Below, piece after piece: positions 10,697-19,756 of a stretch of 46,283 nt of DNA (its first letter is position 1; the number at the start of each line of letters is the position of its first letter). The stretch lies in contig NPFB01000185.1 of NCBI GenBank assembly GCA_014084085.1, positions 57,485-103,767 on the forward strand, read 5' to 3'. The translations under genes were made by a program, and so were the position numbers. A model generated the notes under the pieces. That model did not search any database. It had not been told where the DNA came from and saw nothing but the letters and a program-made list of their open reading frames with translations. This stretch comes from Hondaea fermentalgiana. Taxonomy: Eukaryota > Sar > Bigyra > Thraustochytrida > Thraustochytriidae.

Positions 10697-10754
10697 GTCG
10701 CTCGCTCGCCCGGTCGCTCGCCCGCCCGCTTGCCCGCTCGCTCGCTTGCTCGCA
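10697..10754. repeat. (GCTC)n imperfect tetranucleotide tract
   Basis: Imperfect GCTC/GCCC/GCTT units about 100 nt upstream of the ATG at 10851, probably in its leader or promoter. Confidence 0.6.
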
Positions 10755-10850
10755 GCGCCGGCGTCGCTGCGGCCCGTGTTTTTGGTGCGTGCGGCGCGAA
10801 GCTTGCTTGAGGCAGAGGTGGACGGAAGGCCTGCGGTCGCGAGGCGGACG

Positions 10851-11767
10851 ATGGCGTGCTACTTGACGTTTGACGTGGCGAACTTGGGCACGCTGCACAT
10901 GACGTGGAGCGAGGAGCCCATCGAGGGCGCGCTGGCAATGATGACGCCGGAGAACCCGGTGCCCAAGTTCAAGTTCCGACAGAACGGCGGGCGCTCCGAG
11001 ATCATTCGCAGAATTCGCGAGGATAAGCGCACTCTCTTCCGCGGATGGTGCGACTTTGTTAAGACGGGGCGTGACTTGCACGGAACCTTCGAGATCCTCG
11101 ATACCGAACACGAAGCTGCGCAGATCCATGTCACCTTCAACACCTTTGGGGATCTTCTTCCCGTGCTTGCTGGAGAAGAGTATCATGTCTATGACCACAG
11201 TGCCGTCGCTGTCACGCACCGTGAGAACAAAGCCTTTAACTCGGTCAAGACCATGAATCCTGCACAGGTAAGTCTTGTTGTCATCTAAGAGAAGGTTGGG
11301 TTGCGCGGTGCTGCCATTGCCTCCTATCATTGGCCGTGTGTTTCCGTGTCATGATGCTGTGCTGCTATGCTCTCTCCCGTTTGTGTAATAATTCTGGCAT
11401 GTCCCGATGAATTGCGGTGTTGGCATTATTTGCAAAGGTCAAAGCTTCGAACAACATTCCCGGAGTAGAGAATTTATCATTCTCTCTGTGAAGAAGCTGG
11501 CTAGCCTTCTCGCATCCAAGCAGTCTGCTTTCTTGGAGTTGAAGAAGCTGGCGTCCTCGATGAAAATTAATTGCTATCTTGGCCACCGCATTCATCGGGT
11601 ACTAGCAATGAGTATGCGCACCGCATCCCTCAGGACCATCTCTGCAAAACCGACGCATATGATCACTCACTTTTTTTTACTCTCTTTCTCTCTATCACGT
11701 TTCTTTTCGTATTTCACAGTTTCTCGATATTGGTCTCCGCGAAGGCTACTCGCTCTCGCTTCTCTAA
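10851..11767 (+). CDS. Small protein of unknown family, two exons inferred
   Basis: Exon 1 (10851-11267) encodes 139 residues starting MACYLTFDVANLG and ends at a strong donor, CAG|GTAAGT. Without splicing the frame stops after six more codons. A pyrimidine-rich stretch ends in TTTCACAG at 11719. Joining there keeps phase 0 and adds 15 residues (FLDIGLREGYSLSLL), giving 154 residues in total. The protein is mixed alpha/beta-looking with no TM segment or signal peptide. I do not recognise the family. Base composition and a clean ATG after a GC-rich leader suggest a real gene. The second exon is inferred from splice signals only; if the intron is retained the product is 145 residues. Confidence 0.6.
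11268..11719 (+). other. Predicted spliceosomal intron (452 nt)
   Basis: Donor GTAAGT at 11268 directly after CAG; acceptor TTTCACAG at 11719, preceded by about 50 nt rich in C and T. It is the only intron I can support in the window. Confidence 0.5.
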
Positions 11768-12787
11768 TAACGTGAGACTTTCTTTCCCTTTCCTTTCTTT
11801 CTTTTACCGGCTGACCTTCTACATCTTCCTCGTCTTCATCTAATTTCCTCGTCACCATGGCTGCAAATGATTATTCTGTGTCTTTTGAATTCCGTTTTCT
11901 TGACTTGGCACGCTCTTGATACATACTCTATACCGCAGAGCAGTATTATCCCATGAGTGAGTGCGGAGTCCTCCGTGAGTGACTGTGAGTGCGAAGTCCT
12001 TTTACTAGCAATAAGCTCCAATTGGTACACACCTTTCCGTTCAACCGACACATGTGGCACTTGCTTCTATCTGCTTATGCTCGGCATAGCTCCTTCGGAG
12101 ACCGGTCAGGTCACCGCCACAAGCGTGATAGATAAGTGAGCTAGGCCAGGCCTCTCGGATCTTGGCGACTGACCTGTACCACGGCGCTGCGGGCAGGCAT
12201 CGCCAACCAGGCTCCAACCTTTTTTCAATTTTCTTTTTTCCTTGATCCCACCTTATGCTCTTGATTGGTTCAATTTGGCTTGTAGAGATTTGCTCTGCTC
12301 TCTCTCTTTCTCTCTCTCTCACCGCGAACACCTAAAGCAAACGAGTGGTTCACTACTGTTTTCAGCCTTCTTTCCAAAAGCTATTGTGCTTTCACAGTCC
12401 GCCAACAGCTCTTGGAAAAAGAACTGCAACGCACACGAGCAAAGTAATGCGCGTGCAGAAACGTGCCCGGGAGGCTTTCCGAGCAAGGAAACGGATTTTC
12501 GCTTGGACCAATTGAATCGTTGCGCAAAAGTGAGCGCGTCGACTCGATCTTTCATTCTTGCAATAGCCAGCTGCCGGCCACTGGCGCCTTTGGCGCGGCA
12601 GCGGTGGCGGAGGCCGGCAGTTGCGGCGGCCGGCAGTGACAGCGCGCCTCGCGCGAAGAAAGGGGCGTGCCGTATCAGCGCACTGCGCTGGCAAAGACCG
12701 ACCACTCAGAACTATAGCAACGACGCGTAGAAAGTGGAGCGCGTCAGGGCAAGCACCTTGACACACGTCAGCAACAAAGGGGCGAAA
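11768..12787. other. Spacer upstream of the K+ channel gene
   Basis: 1 kb without a gene. It has a GAGTGC(G/A)(G/A)AGTCCT direct repeat at about 11960-12000, a CT-rich microsatellite at about 12297-12320, and two GGCCGGCAG copies near 12613-12640 close to the channel start. Probably 3' UTR plus promoter and leader. Confidence 0.5.
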
Positions 12788-15436
12788 ATGTCGGATAACG
12801 AGCTTTCGATCTCGTCGCCTTCGACGGCGTCGCGCAAAACGAGCTTGCCCGTGCAGACGCTCTCGGGATCACAGAGCGCAGACGGCCGGAGGCGCTCCAA
12901 AAACGTCTCCAACGATGAAACGCAGCGGATGCTGCTCCAGTCCTTCGGCGATGATTCACCACCGCCTTCAGACAAAGCTTCCGCTGGCAATACCAGAGCT
13001 CCTGCTGCCGAGACGCCTGCAGATGACGCCAAAGATGCAGTCGAACCCAGGGTCCGTAAAAACTCGACGGGCGCATTGAGCAGGTTTTCCGCAGATAGCG
13101 CCTGGCAGTCCGGAAGATTAAGACCATCGCTGCGCCCTTTTCTGCGTAAACTGCGATCGAGCGTGGAGCTCGTGGGCCAGGAAAATGAAACAAAACAGCG
13201 GTTCTATGGCTCGCCAAGTATGCACAAAGGGGCCTTTTACCACATGGAATCAGAAAAGCGAAGAGGAGACATGAGCGGCATCTTCAAGTCCTTTACCTCC
13301 TCAAGAGCAAGCGAAAGGTCAGCGTCCGATGCTCTCGAAGAAAGCCCCTCGCGAAGAAGGCACTCGTCCGTGCGACCATCCGCACCGGCGCGAAACATTG
13401 AAGCGAGCAAGATGGAGTGCTTGAACGACCTCGGACTTTGGGACTCCTTTTATCGCGCTGACTCACAGGGAAAGACGCACATTGGCAATCCTGCCGTCTT
13501 TCAGCTCTTGGCTGGAGATCGCCATGCGCAGTACCGAACAACGTACGACCGGGCTCTGGGAAAGAACATAGAGTCCTTGCCTCCGAAAGAAGAGGGCGTG
13601 CGACGCAGTGCAGCTAATACAAGTACCGCCAAGGTCGCTCCTGAAGAGGCCCTTGCCCGTACACACCAAAACAACAAGAGCCGTAACGATGAGAAAAGGG
13701 GAAGCAACACACATTCCTGGCTCGACGGCCTTCGTTTCGTGGGGCACCTTTGCATGCAAGTGCTCTTTGTCGAAGTCATTCTGCCACATTACCGTTTTCA
13801 GCGCATCTGGGAGCTCTGGATCGTTGTGTGCGTGCTCTGGAACGCCGTCTTGTTGCCCTACCACCTTGCCTTTGCCCCAAATCCGAACGACCAGAGCGAG
13901 ACGGTATCGACCATTGATGGCGTCATCGACATCTGTTTCATCATCGACCTTTTCCTCAACTTTGCGACCGCATACGTGGACGACTGGGGCACGCTCATCA
14001 CCGATCGTCGAGAGATCGGGCGCTCGTACCTAAGTCATTGGTTCTGGGTTGATCTGCCCGCGACCCTTCCTTTTGAGCTTTTTGTTCCCCCGTCTGAAGC
14101 GACGGCCATTAACATGGTCAAATGTATTCGGCTCATTCGCATTACCAAGATTTTCAAGTTCCTAGAGCGTTTCCGCTTTGCCAACTCGGCGCGCATCATG
14201 CGACTTTTTGCTTCGCTCATGCTTGTTTGCCATTGGATCGGCTGTCTCTGGTTCTTCATTGGAGTCAACACGTCCACGCCATGCGAGTCTTGGGCAGACT
14301 ATTTTGATCCCACATTGCACGACGTGCGCATCAATGGAACGTGGGTGTTTCTAGACGGACCCTACCCAGAAGGCCAGACGGCGTATTGCTCGTGGCTCTC
14401 ACTGCACCGCCTCGGGACGGACGAAGCGCCGGTGACGAGCAAGTACCTCAAGTCTGTGTATTGGTCGGTGACGACCATCACGTCGGTCGGTTATGGCGAC
14501 GTGGTTCCAATCACCGACGCGGAGACACTATTTACCATTGCGAATATGCTACTTGGCGCGGCAATTTACGCGATGATTTTTAGTAACTTTGTGTCGTACA
14601 TTGCGCGTATGGACCAGTCGTCGACAAAGTACTCTGAAAAGATGGAGGATATTCGCGAACAGATGCGCTACCTTCGTCTACCCACGCAGATTCGCACTCG
14701 CGTAGAGCAGTACTTTGAGTACGTCTGGCTTTGTCACAAGGGCCTTTTGGACCGTAGCAACTACTTTTATGATGAACTCCCACTTCCGCTGCATCTCGAG
14801 TGCGCCGAATTTTTGCACCTCAAAACGCTCGAGGCCAATCCACTGTTCAAAACGTGCTCGCGAAGCTTTTTACGAGGTATGGCCTTGCGACTTAAACCGC
14901 AACTGGTCGTTCCTGGTGAGTACGTCGTCAACAAAGGTGATGCCGCCACGGCAATCTTTTTTGTCGCTCGAGGCGAGCTCGAAGTACTCACCGATTTTCA
15001 GGGTCACCAGCTCGGCTGCCTTGAGGCAGGCGACTATTTTGGCGATATCGGTGTTCTTACGAGAACCAAACGCACCGCCTCAATTCGGGCTCTTTCCTTT
15101 TGCGACTTGCACTACCTCGCTGCTGACGATCTGCGCGAGCTTCTCCTCGTGTACGAAAAGGATGCAGACATGGTTTCGAGGAATGCGCTTGAGTTTGTGC
15201 GCATTTTTGCCGACACGCAAAAGGATAACATGGCCTCAGACCACGACCGGGCTATTCTCGAGAGGGTTAAGACGGGTCTCCAGGACCCTGGAATTGCTGC
15301 AAGCCCGAGCGCTCCAGCGCTCCGAGCTATCTTTCCCGAAGACGATCCAGAGAAGGACGAAGGCATTGCCAGCGCGAGCCGTCCAAAGCGTACGCAGATT
15401 GTCAACCCAGTTGGTGGTCGTAAATCTGACGCGTAA
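12788..15436 (+). CDS. Six-TM K+ channel with cyclic-nucleotide-binding domain (KCNH/HCN/CNG superfamily)
   Basis: Encodes 882 residues from ATG 12788. A long Ser/Arg-rich cytosolic N-terminus (about 1-330) precedes S1-S6. S4 is KCIRLIRITKIFKFLERFR, with basic residues every third or fourth position. The pore reads TTITSVGYGDVVP, around residue 564; GYGD is the K+-selective filter. A C-linker follows, then a CNBD at about 700-830 (GDAATAIFFVARGELEV, FGDIGVL, RTASIRA). Arg in RTAS is the conserved cyclic-phosphate ligand; the usual Glu of FGE is Asp here. A voltage-gated, possibly cyclic-nucleotide-modulated K+ channel in the plasma or ciliary membrane is expected. The family is firm; ligand sensitivity is unknown. 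Confidence 0.93.
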   Translation: MSDNELSISSPSTASRKTSLPVQTLSGSQSADGRRRSKNVSNDETQRMLLQSFGDDSPPPSDKASAGNTRAPAAETPADDAKDAVEPRVRKNSTGALSRFSADSAWQSGRLRPSLRPFLRKLRSSVELVGQENETKQRFYGSPSMHKGAFYHMESEKRRGDMSGIFKSFTSSRASERSASDALEESPSRRRHSSVRPSAPARNIEASKMECLNDLGLWDSFYRADSQGKTHIGNPAVFQLLAGDRHAQYRTTYDRALGKNIESLPPKEEGVRRSAANTSTAKVAPEEALARTHQNNKSRNDEKRGSNTHSWLDGLRFVGHLCMQVLFVEVILPHYRFQRIWELWIVVCVLWNAVLLPYHLAFAPNPNDQSETVSTIDGVIDICFIIDLFLNFATAYVDDWGTLITDRREIGRSYLSHWFWVDLPATLPFELFVPPSEATAINMVKCIRLIRITKIFKFLERFRFANSARIMRLFASLMLVCHWIGCLWFFIGVNTSTPCESWADYFDPTLHDVRINGTWVFLDGPYPEGQTAYCSWLSLHRLGTDEAPVTSKYLKSVYWSVTTITSVGYGDVVPITDAETLFTIANMLLGAAIYAMIFSNFVSYIARMDQSSTKYSEKMEDIREQMRYLRLPTQIRTRVEQYFEYVWLCHKGLLDRSNYFYDELPLPLHLECAEFLHLKTLEANPLFKTCSRSFLRGMALRLKPQLVVPGEYVVNKGDAATAIFFVARGELEVLTDFQGHQLGCLEAGDYFGDIGVLTRTKRTASIRALSFCDLHYLAADDLRELLLVYEKDADMVSRNALEFVRIFADTQKDNMASDHDRAILERVKTGLQDPGIAASPSAPALRAIFPEDDPEKDEGIASASRPKRTQIVNPVGGRKSDA

Positions 15437-15917
15437 GACGCGCTGGGCTCGCCAAGAAAAGAAAGAAGCAAGTCCGTTTTCTTTTCGGCGTCCAATCAAC
15501 CGTGCGTGTGTGCGTGCGTGTGCGCACGAAAAACAAATTCATCTGACTGTATAACCATATGGAATTATCAACGATATTCTGCCTGATTCACATGTGTACG
15601 TAGCAGTGATGGGTCTTACAATTCATGGAAAAGAAATGTAATGCGCTTCAACGCACTCTGATGTAATTTAAAATGCACTTTAATGCAATGCAATAGACCT
15701 ACCGATAGACAGACCTCTCGAGTGCCTTTTCTTGGCGACCTTTCCTGAGGGGTACAAGTTCCTGGGACGTCCAAATACGATGATTAAGAGAGCAAGATTC
15801 CACTTTTACAAAGTTCTTTCTTGACTAAACTGTCCTATGTGCCTGGTAAAGAGCGAATATCTCTCTTTGCACATCAAAGTCTCGAGCCTTCTCTCGTCTG
15901 CTTTCACGCTGGACGCA
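15437..15917. other. Convergent spacer, K+ channel (+) and QPRT (-)
   Basis: 480 nt holding two 3' UTRs. It has a GTGC/GTGT run near 15500-15525 and an AT-rich stretch with repeated AATGC words at about 15640-15695. No gene is seen. Confidence 0.5.
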
Positions 15918-16994
15918 TTACATTGATGAGTCTGCCTGAGCCTCAGCTTGGCCAGGCTGAGAAGGTGCTGACGCGTCCTCTTTCTCAGCGCGCTGAATCT
16001 TAAGACTGAGGTCAAGGCACGAGTAGCCTTGCGTGAGCTTGCCCATGCTAAGAACGTCAACGTCCTTGGAAAAGAAGGTGGCCGCGGTGTCTTCCGTAAT
16101 GCCTCCGCTTGCCTCGATAATAACGTGCGGGTACTTGGCTTTGAGCTTGGCGGCGTCTTGCTTAAGCGCCGAAGGTTCGTAGTTGTCAAGCATGACAACC
16201 TCGGCGCCCGCAGCGCAAGCTTCGAGCGCGGCATCGAGGCTCTGACACTCTACTTCGATCTTGGCCGAAAAGCCCGCTGCCGCGCGCGCCTTTTCGACCG
16301 CCTTGGTGATGTTTCCCACACTCCAGATATGGTTGTCCTTGAGCATGACCATTTGCGAAAGCGTCATGCGGTGGGTGCTGCAGCCACCGACGAGAACGGC
16401 GTACTTTTCCACAAGCGAAAAGCCTGGCGTCGTCTTGCGCGTGGCCGCCACCTGGCCGTGCCACTGGTGCTCGGCCTTGATACGCGACATGGTGCGAGCC
16501 GCCGTTGCGATGCCGCTGGCACGCGTCATGATGTTCAAAATCGTCCTCTCCGCGAGCAGAATGCGTCGCACAGGGCCGCGCATTTTCGCGAGGACGCGCT
16601 TCTCCTGTGCAGCCTGCTCGGTGATCTCGTGTCCGTCCTCGACGAGCCACTCGGCTTCAATGCCCACCACATCGCAGACGGCTTGTGCAAACGGCCTGCC
16701 AGCAAGGATACCCGAGGTCTTTCCCAGGAGGTGCGCCTCCTGCGTCTCGTCGCCCACCACGAAGCCGCCAACGTCAAAGTCCGGGGCGTCGGCCTCGAGC
16801 CATGTCCGCGCCAGCCGCTCCGCTGCGCCATGCTGCGGAAGCAGGCCGCAAAGCTCCGCCGCGAAAGCGCTGCTGTCCGGCGACCCGCTCATCGTCCTCT
16901 CGTCCGCCCTGCCGCCCGCCTTGCTCGTGCGCGCGCCAAGCAGCGCCCTCGTACGTCGCGCTCGCGTGTAGTTGCTGTTCTGCTCCAGCTCCAT
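15918..16994 (-). CDS. QPRT: Nicotinate-nucleotide pyrophosphorylase (quinolinate phosphoribosyltransferase)
   Basis: Converts quinolinate and PRPP to nicotinate mononucleotide, CO2 and PPi in de novo NAD synthesis. The frame gives 358 residues from ATG 16994, or 324 from ATG 16892 (MSGSPDSS), which aligns better with the family start. Both ATGs have a purine at -3. The 34-residue Arg-rich extension could be a targeting peptide. Family signatures include RTILNIMTRASGIAT, ATRKTTPG, HRMTLSQMVMLKDNHI, the EVEC strand, EVVMLDN, IIEASGGI and VDVLSMGKLTQG. The Arg/His/Lys residues that bind quinolinate and PRPP lie in these segments. It is convergent with the K+ channel gene. NAD kinase lies about 8 kb away, but nothing shows they are co-regulated. 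Confidence 0.95.
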   Translation of the reverse strand: MELEQNSNYTRARRTRALLGARTSKAGGRADERTMSGSPDSSAFAAELCGLLPQHGAAERLARTWLEADAPDFDVGGFVVGDETQEAHLLGKTSGILAGRPFAQAVCDVVGIEAEWLVEDGHEITEQAAQEKRVLAKMRGPVRRILLAERTILNIMTRASGIATAARTMSRIKAEHQWHGQVAATRKTTPGFSLVEKYAVLVGGCSTHRMTLSQMVMLKDNHIWSVGNITKAVEKARAAAGFSAKIEVECQSLDAALEACAAGAEVVMLDNYEPSALKQDAAKLKAKYPHVIIEASGGITEDTAATFFSKDVDVLSMGKLTQGYSCLDLSLKIQRAEKEDASAPSQPGQAEAQADSSM

Positions 16995-17397
16995 TTCCAG
17001 CTTTCAGCGTATCTCACAGTCAATCCATCTCACTCTCAATACCAATGCTATCCACACCATTGCCAAGTTTAGGACGCAAGGCGATGCAGACGCACGCGGC
17101 GCGAAAATCTTGCGAATAGCTGGCCTTGCTCCCGAGTTAAGATCCACATTGATGTCATCTCTTTGGAGACTATGTCATACGACACGATGATCTTGTGTCC
17201 GTTCATTTCTACGAGAACGTCTTCTTTAGGCTTTGCGGCGAATGCTGATACTGAGGCACGAAGAGAATGGCCAAAGATCTCTTTGACGCCAGGTCGAAAG
17301 CAAGTCAAGAGAAAATCAAAGGTCTTGCCACGCGTCACGATAAAATAAATGCAATCAGAAAAACTATTTTTGTGGAGACGAGAGAATGGGACGAAGG
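16995..17397. other. Spacer between Grx-DUF547 and QPRT genes
   Basis: About 400 nt between two minus-strand genes. It holds the 3' UTR of the Grx-DUF547 gene and the promoter of QPRT. A minus-strand frame of 89 codons (17069-17338) is present, but it has no recognisable domain. Confidence 0.45.
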
Positions 17398-18954
17398 TCA
17401 GATGCGACCGCCAAAGGTCATGTGCGCGAGGATGCGCAAAACAGATTTCTGTTTGACATAGGTTTTAGCTGTGCGCGCGTCGGTGGACCAGTCGTAATCG
17501 GCGTAGACGACTTTCATCGCCTCAGGCTTGCTAAGAAGAATGTCTGCATCAGCAGCTTTCTTCCCACGAAGCCAGCCCCGCACGGTACGAACGGCTTGAA
17601 CAGCATCCGCGCCGAAATCAGCTTGATACCAGGACAGGATTTTTGTGAGAGTGATCGTTTGCGTGGCGAGATCAATGGAGCAGTTCTCGTCGAGCTCGAA
17701 AAAGGCTTGCGCAGCAATTCGCATTTCCTCCTCGACAGCCTCCGCGGTGAACCGTTTGATCGGAGGACACGAGCTTGCGCCACACGAAATGCATGCATGA
17801 AGCGCTGGATTGCAAGTGCTAAGCACCGCGCGCTGACGCGGGTCTCCGCTCGGGATAGCCTTTTGCAAGTGAAATGGCGTTTTTTGATTGACGCGCAAAA
17901 TGCCATTCTCTAAAAGATTGAAACTGTAAAAGAGCCCGCCGACCGTGTATCCCACAAAGTCAAAAAAGTCGGTCCGATCAAAGTTGCTCTTGGGCACGCC
18001 TACCTTAGTAAAGGCATGGAGCGTCAAGAGGTTGTAGAGATTGATGACGAAGGCAAGTCGCGTCTTTTCCGCCATGTCCGGAATGCTCAGCCGCTGGAGT
18101 TCGCACGTTGCCTCATCGAACCTGGCGAACTCCGAATCCGCTGCCGCACCCACGTAGTCAACGAGACCGTCCTTGCCGCGATAGCGACTCAAAATCCCAC
18201 TCAGCTGCTTCTTCAGCGCAATGACGACGACCAGCGGGTCGTCGACGCGGTCCTGCCACACTCGAAAGTTATTGAGCGCGGAGGGCTGCAAAGCCTCCAA
18301 GAGACAGTACTTGGCGTTGCTGTCTCCGCGGAATTGTTGTTGTTGCTGCGGCGCAGCGTTTTCTCGCGATGCTGCTGCAGCAACAAAGTCGCGAGCTTTT
18401 TTGTGCGGAGCCAGTGCACCGGCTTCGATAAGACCGGTCGCAATGGATGTCACACGAGTGGTTTCTTCGGATTTCGCAAGCTCGTACTCTTTTGCAAGCG
18501 TGGACACGAGGTTTGAGCCCGAGAATTCGACGCCTAATTTATCTCTGATGAGTCGGACGAGCTCCACGAGTGATCGAGACTCGCCATTGCACTCAAACGT
18601 CTCATGTTGACGCGGGCTTGCCTCAGGTCTTGTCTCGGGTGGCCCTTGCGGAGGTGCGAGCCTGGGATCCAGTTGCTTGGGTCCTGCGGTCTGCGACTCT
18701 GATGTGCCGGCAAGAATTGCATCGAGCTTACCAGCTTGGTCAAGGGCCTCAACGTCATCGGCGCCTCCGAGATGCTTGTTTCCCACAAATATCTGCGGCA
18801 CGCTGAGGGCATCAGCCAACTCGAGCATATCCTTTCGTCTTGAGGGGTAGTCGTCCAGATTGATTTCATTGAATTCGACCCCGCGATCTTTGAGCAGACG
18901 CTTGGCCTTGTCACAAAATCTGCACGACGAAATGGAGAATACTGTGACCTCCAT
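17398..18954 (-). CDS. Glutaredoxin-DUF547 fusion protein
   Basis: Encodes 518 residues. Residues 1-85 are a glutaredoxin: VTVFSISSCRFCDKAK with a CxxC dithiol site, then SVPQIFVGNKHLGGADD carrying the cis-Pro and glutathione-binding segment. A helical middle part (about 120-190) may be a DEP-like winged helix; this is tentative. The C-terminal half is DUF547: FVINLYNLLTLHAF, YSFNLLENGILR, GDPRQRAVLS and SCGASSCPPI are its hallmark blocks. The biochemical role of DUF547 is not settled. The fusion suggests a redox-controlled or glutathione-linked DUF547 activity in the cytosol, since no targeting peptide is seen. Single exon, same strand as QPRT and the TTL-like gene. Confidence 0.88.
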   Translation of the reverse strand: MEVTVFSISSCRFCDKAKRLLKDRGVEFNEINLDDYPSRRKDMLELADALSVPQIFVGNKHLGGADDVEALDQAGKLDAILAGTSESQTAGPKQLDPRLAPPQGPPETRPEASPRQHETFECNGESRSLVELVRLIRDKLGVEFSGSNLVSTLAKEYELAKSEETTRVTSIATGLIEAGALAPHKKARDFVAAAASRENAAPQQQQQFRGDSNAKYCLLEALQPSALNNFRVWQDRVDDPLVVVIALKKQLSGILSRYRGKDGLVDYVGAAADSEFARFDEATCELQRLSIPDMAEKTRLAFVINLYNLLTLHAFTKVGVPKSNFDRTDFFDFVGYTVGGLFYSFNLLENGILRVNQKTPFHLQKAIPSGDPRQRAVLSTCNPALHACISCGASSCPPIKRFTAEAVEEEMRIAAQAFFELDENCSIDLATQTITLTKILSWYQADFGADAVQAVRTVRGWLRGKKAADADILLSKPEAMKVVYADYDWSTDARTAKTYVKQKSVLRILAHMTFGGRI

Positions 18955-19756
18955 GGCGTCGGATGCACAGCTGTCCTTGACGCGACGCTGTTCAGAGCGA
19001 CGTACTCTTTAGGTCAGACCACCGGCAGTCCACGCCTCGCCAAGCCTTTCCGAGCTAAACCCAGCTGGTTCACCGCGCTTCCTCTCGCTGGCAAAGTCCA
19101 AGATGGTCCCAGCTGTGCGCAGTGTCCCAGCCCGTGCTGATTCAACGACGGTCGGCGATGCAACGCCCCAACAAGCTCCTGCAGCGCTGGGCCGACGCGT
19201 GATGAGCCGGGCGCTTTCGGGGTCTGCGTGCCTGGGCCCGACGCCGCGAGGAGGTCGCCGTCGGGACGGCTTGGTGGAATCCGATTTGTCCGAGAGAACA
19301 TCGAAAAATCCAGGTTTCCACGCACCTCAAAAGCTCCAACAAAAGGGACGACTACTACTCGAAGAAGTGACAGGTCTCGATCGAAATCGGAGGCGGTTTT
19401 TCCCGGTCACACGTGAGTCAGGGAGCTTTTAGGCCAAGAAGAGCAGAGTGCAGAACCGAATGTAGAGCATGCAATACAAGTAATGTATCTCGAGCATGTA
19501 AAATGGGCCATCACCGCGCAGCCACCGAGGCAATAAAGTGGGCACGAAAAGAAATCAGATGTAGTAGGCCTAGGCCCCGCATAATAAATTTGCAGTTAAA
19601 ATCTACGTCTAGCGGCAGTCCAGATTACTGTACTTGTCGATGACTTTCTGCAGAGAGCTAAACTCTGCCAAGTTTGTTGTCAAGAACCATAGGATTGATT
19701 GATCATGATGATGGCTCGGTTCTGTTAGTACTTTGTATATCGTGTCAAGAAAGCGG
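18955..19756. other. Spacer between TTL-like and Grx-DUF547 genes
   Basis: 800 nt between two minus-strand genes. It carries one copy of the GTAGGCCTA word (19564-19572). Short frames here show no domain. Confidence 0.45.
19564..19572. repeat. GTAGGCCTA word, copy 1
   Basis: Contains the palindrome TAGGCCTA. One of four exact copies in non-coding or gene-end positions; see findings. Confidence 0.4.

Larger units (their letters stand above)
8539..10850. other. Long spacer between RND (-) and the small two-exon gene (+)
   Basis: 2.3 kb without a convincing gene. About 8590-8640 has CCAGCAAG-type simple sequence. About 9000-9990 is mixed-composition DNA with only short patternless ORFs. About 10020-10850 is C-rich and includes a 100-N gap and CTCG tetranucleotide runs. 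It should hold the promoters of both divergent genes, but no core element stands out. Confidence 0.5.

Noticed and set aside
10206..11288. Long frames running through the first N gap
   Set aside because: The gap length is arbitrary, so the frame across it has no meaning. The left parts are low complexity.
17069..17338. 89-codon minus-strand frame between Grx-DUF547 and QPRT
   Set aside because: No recognisable domain or neighbouring splice signals; too short to separate from chance. It could be an unseen small gene.
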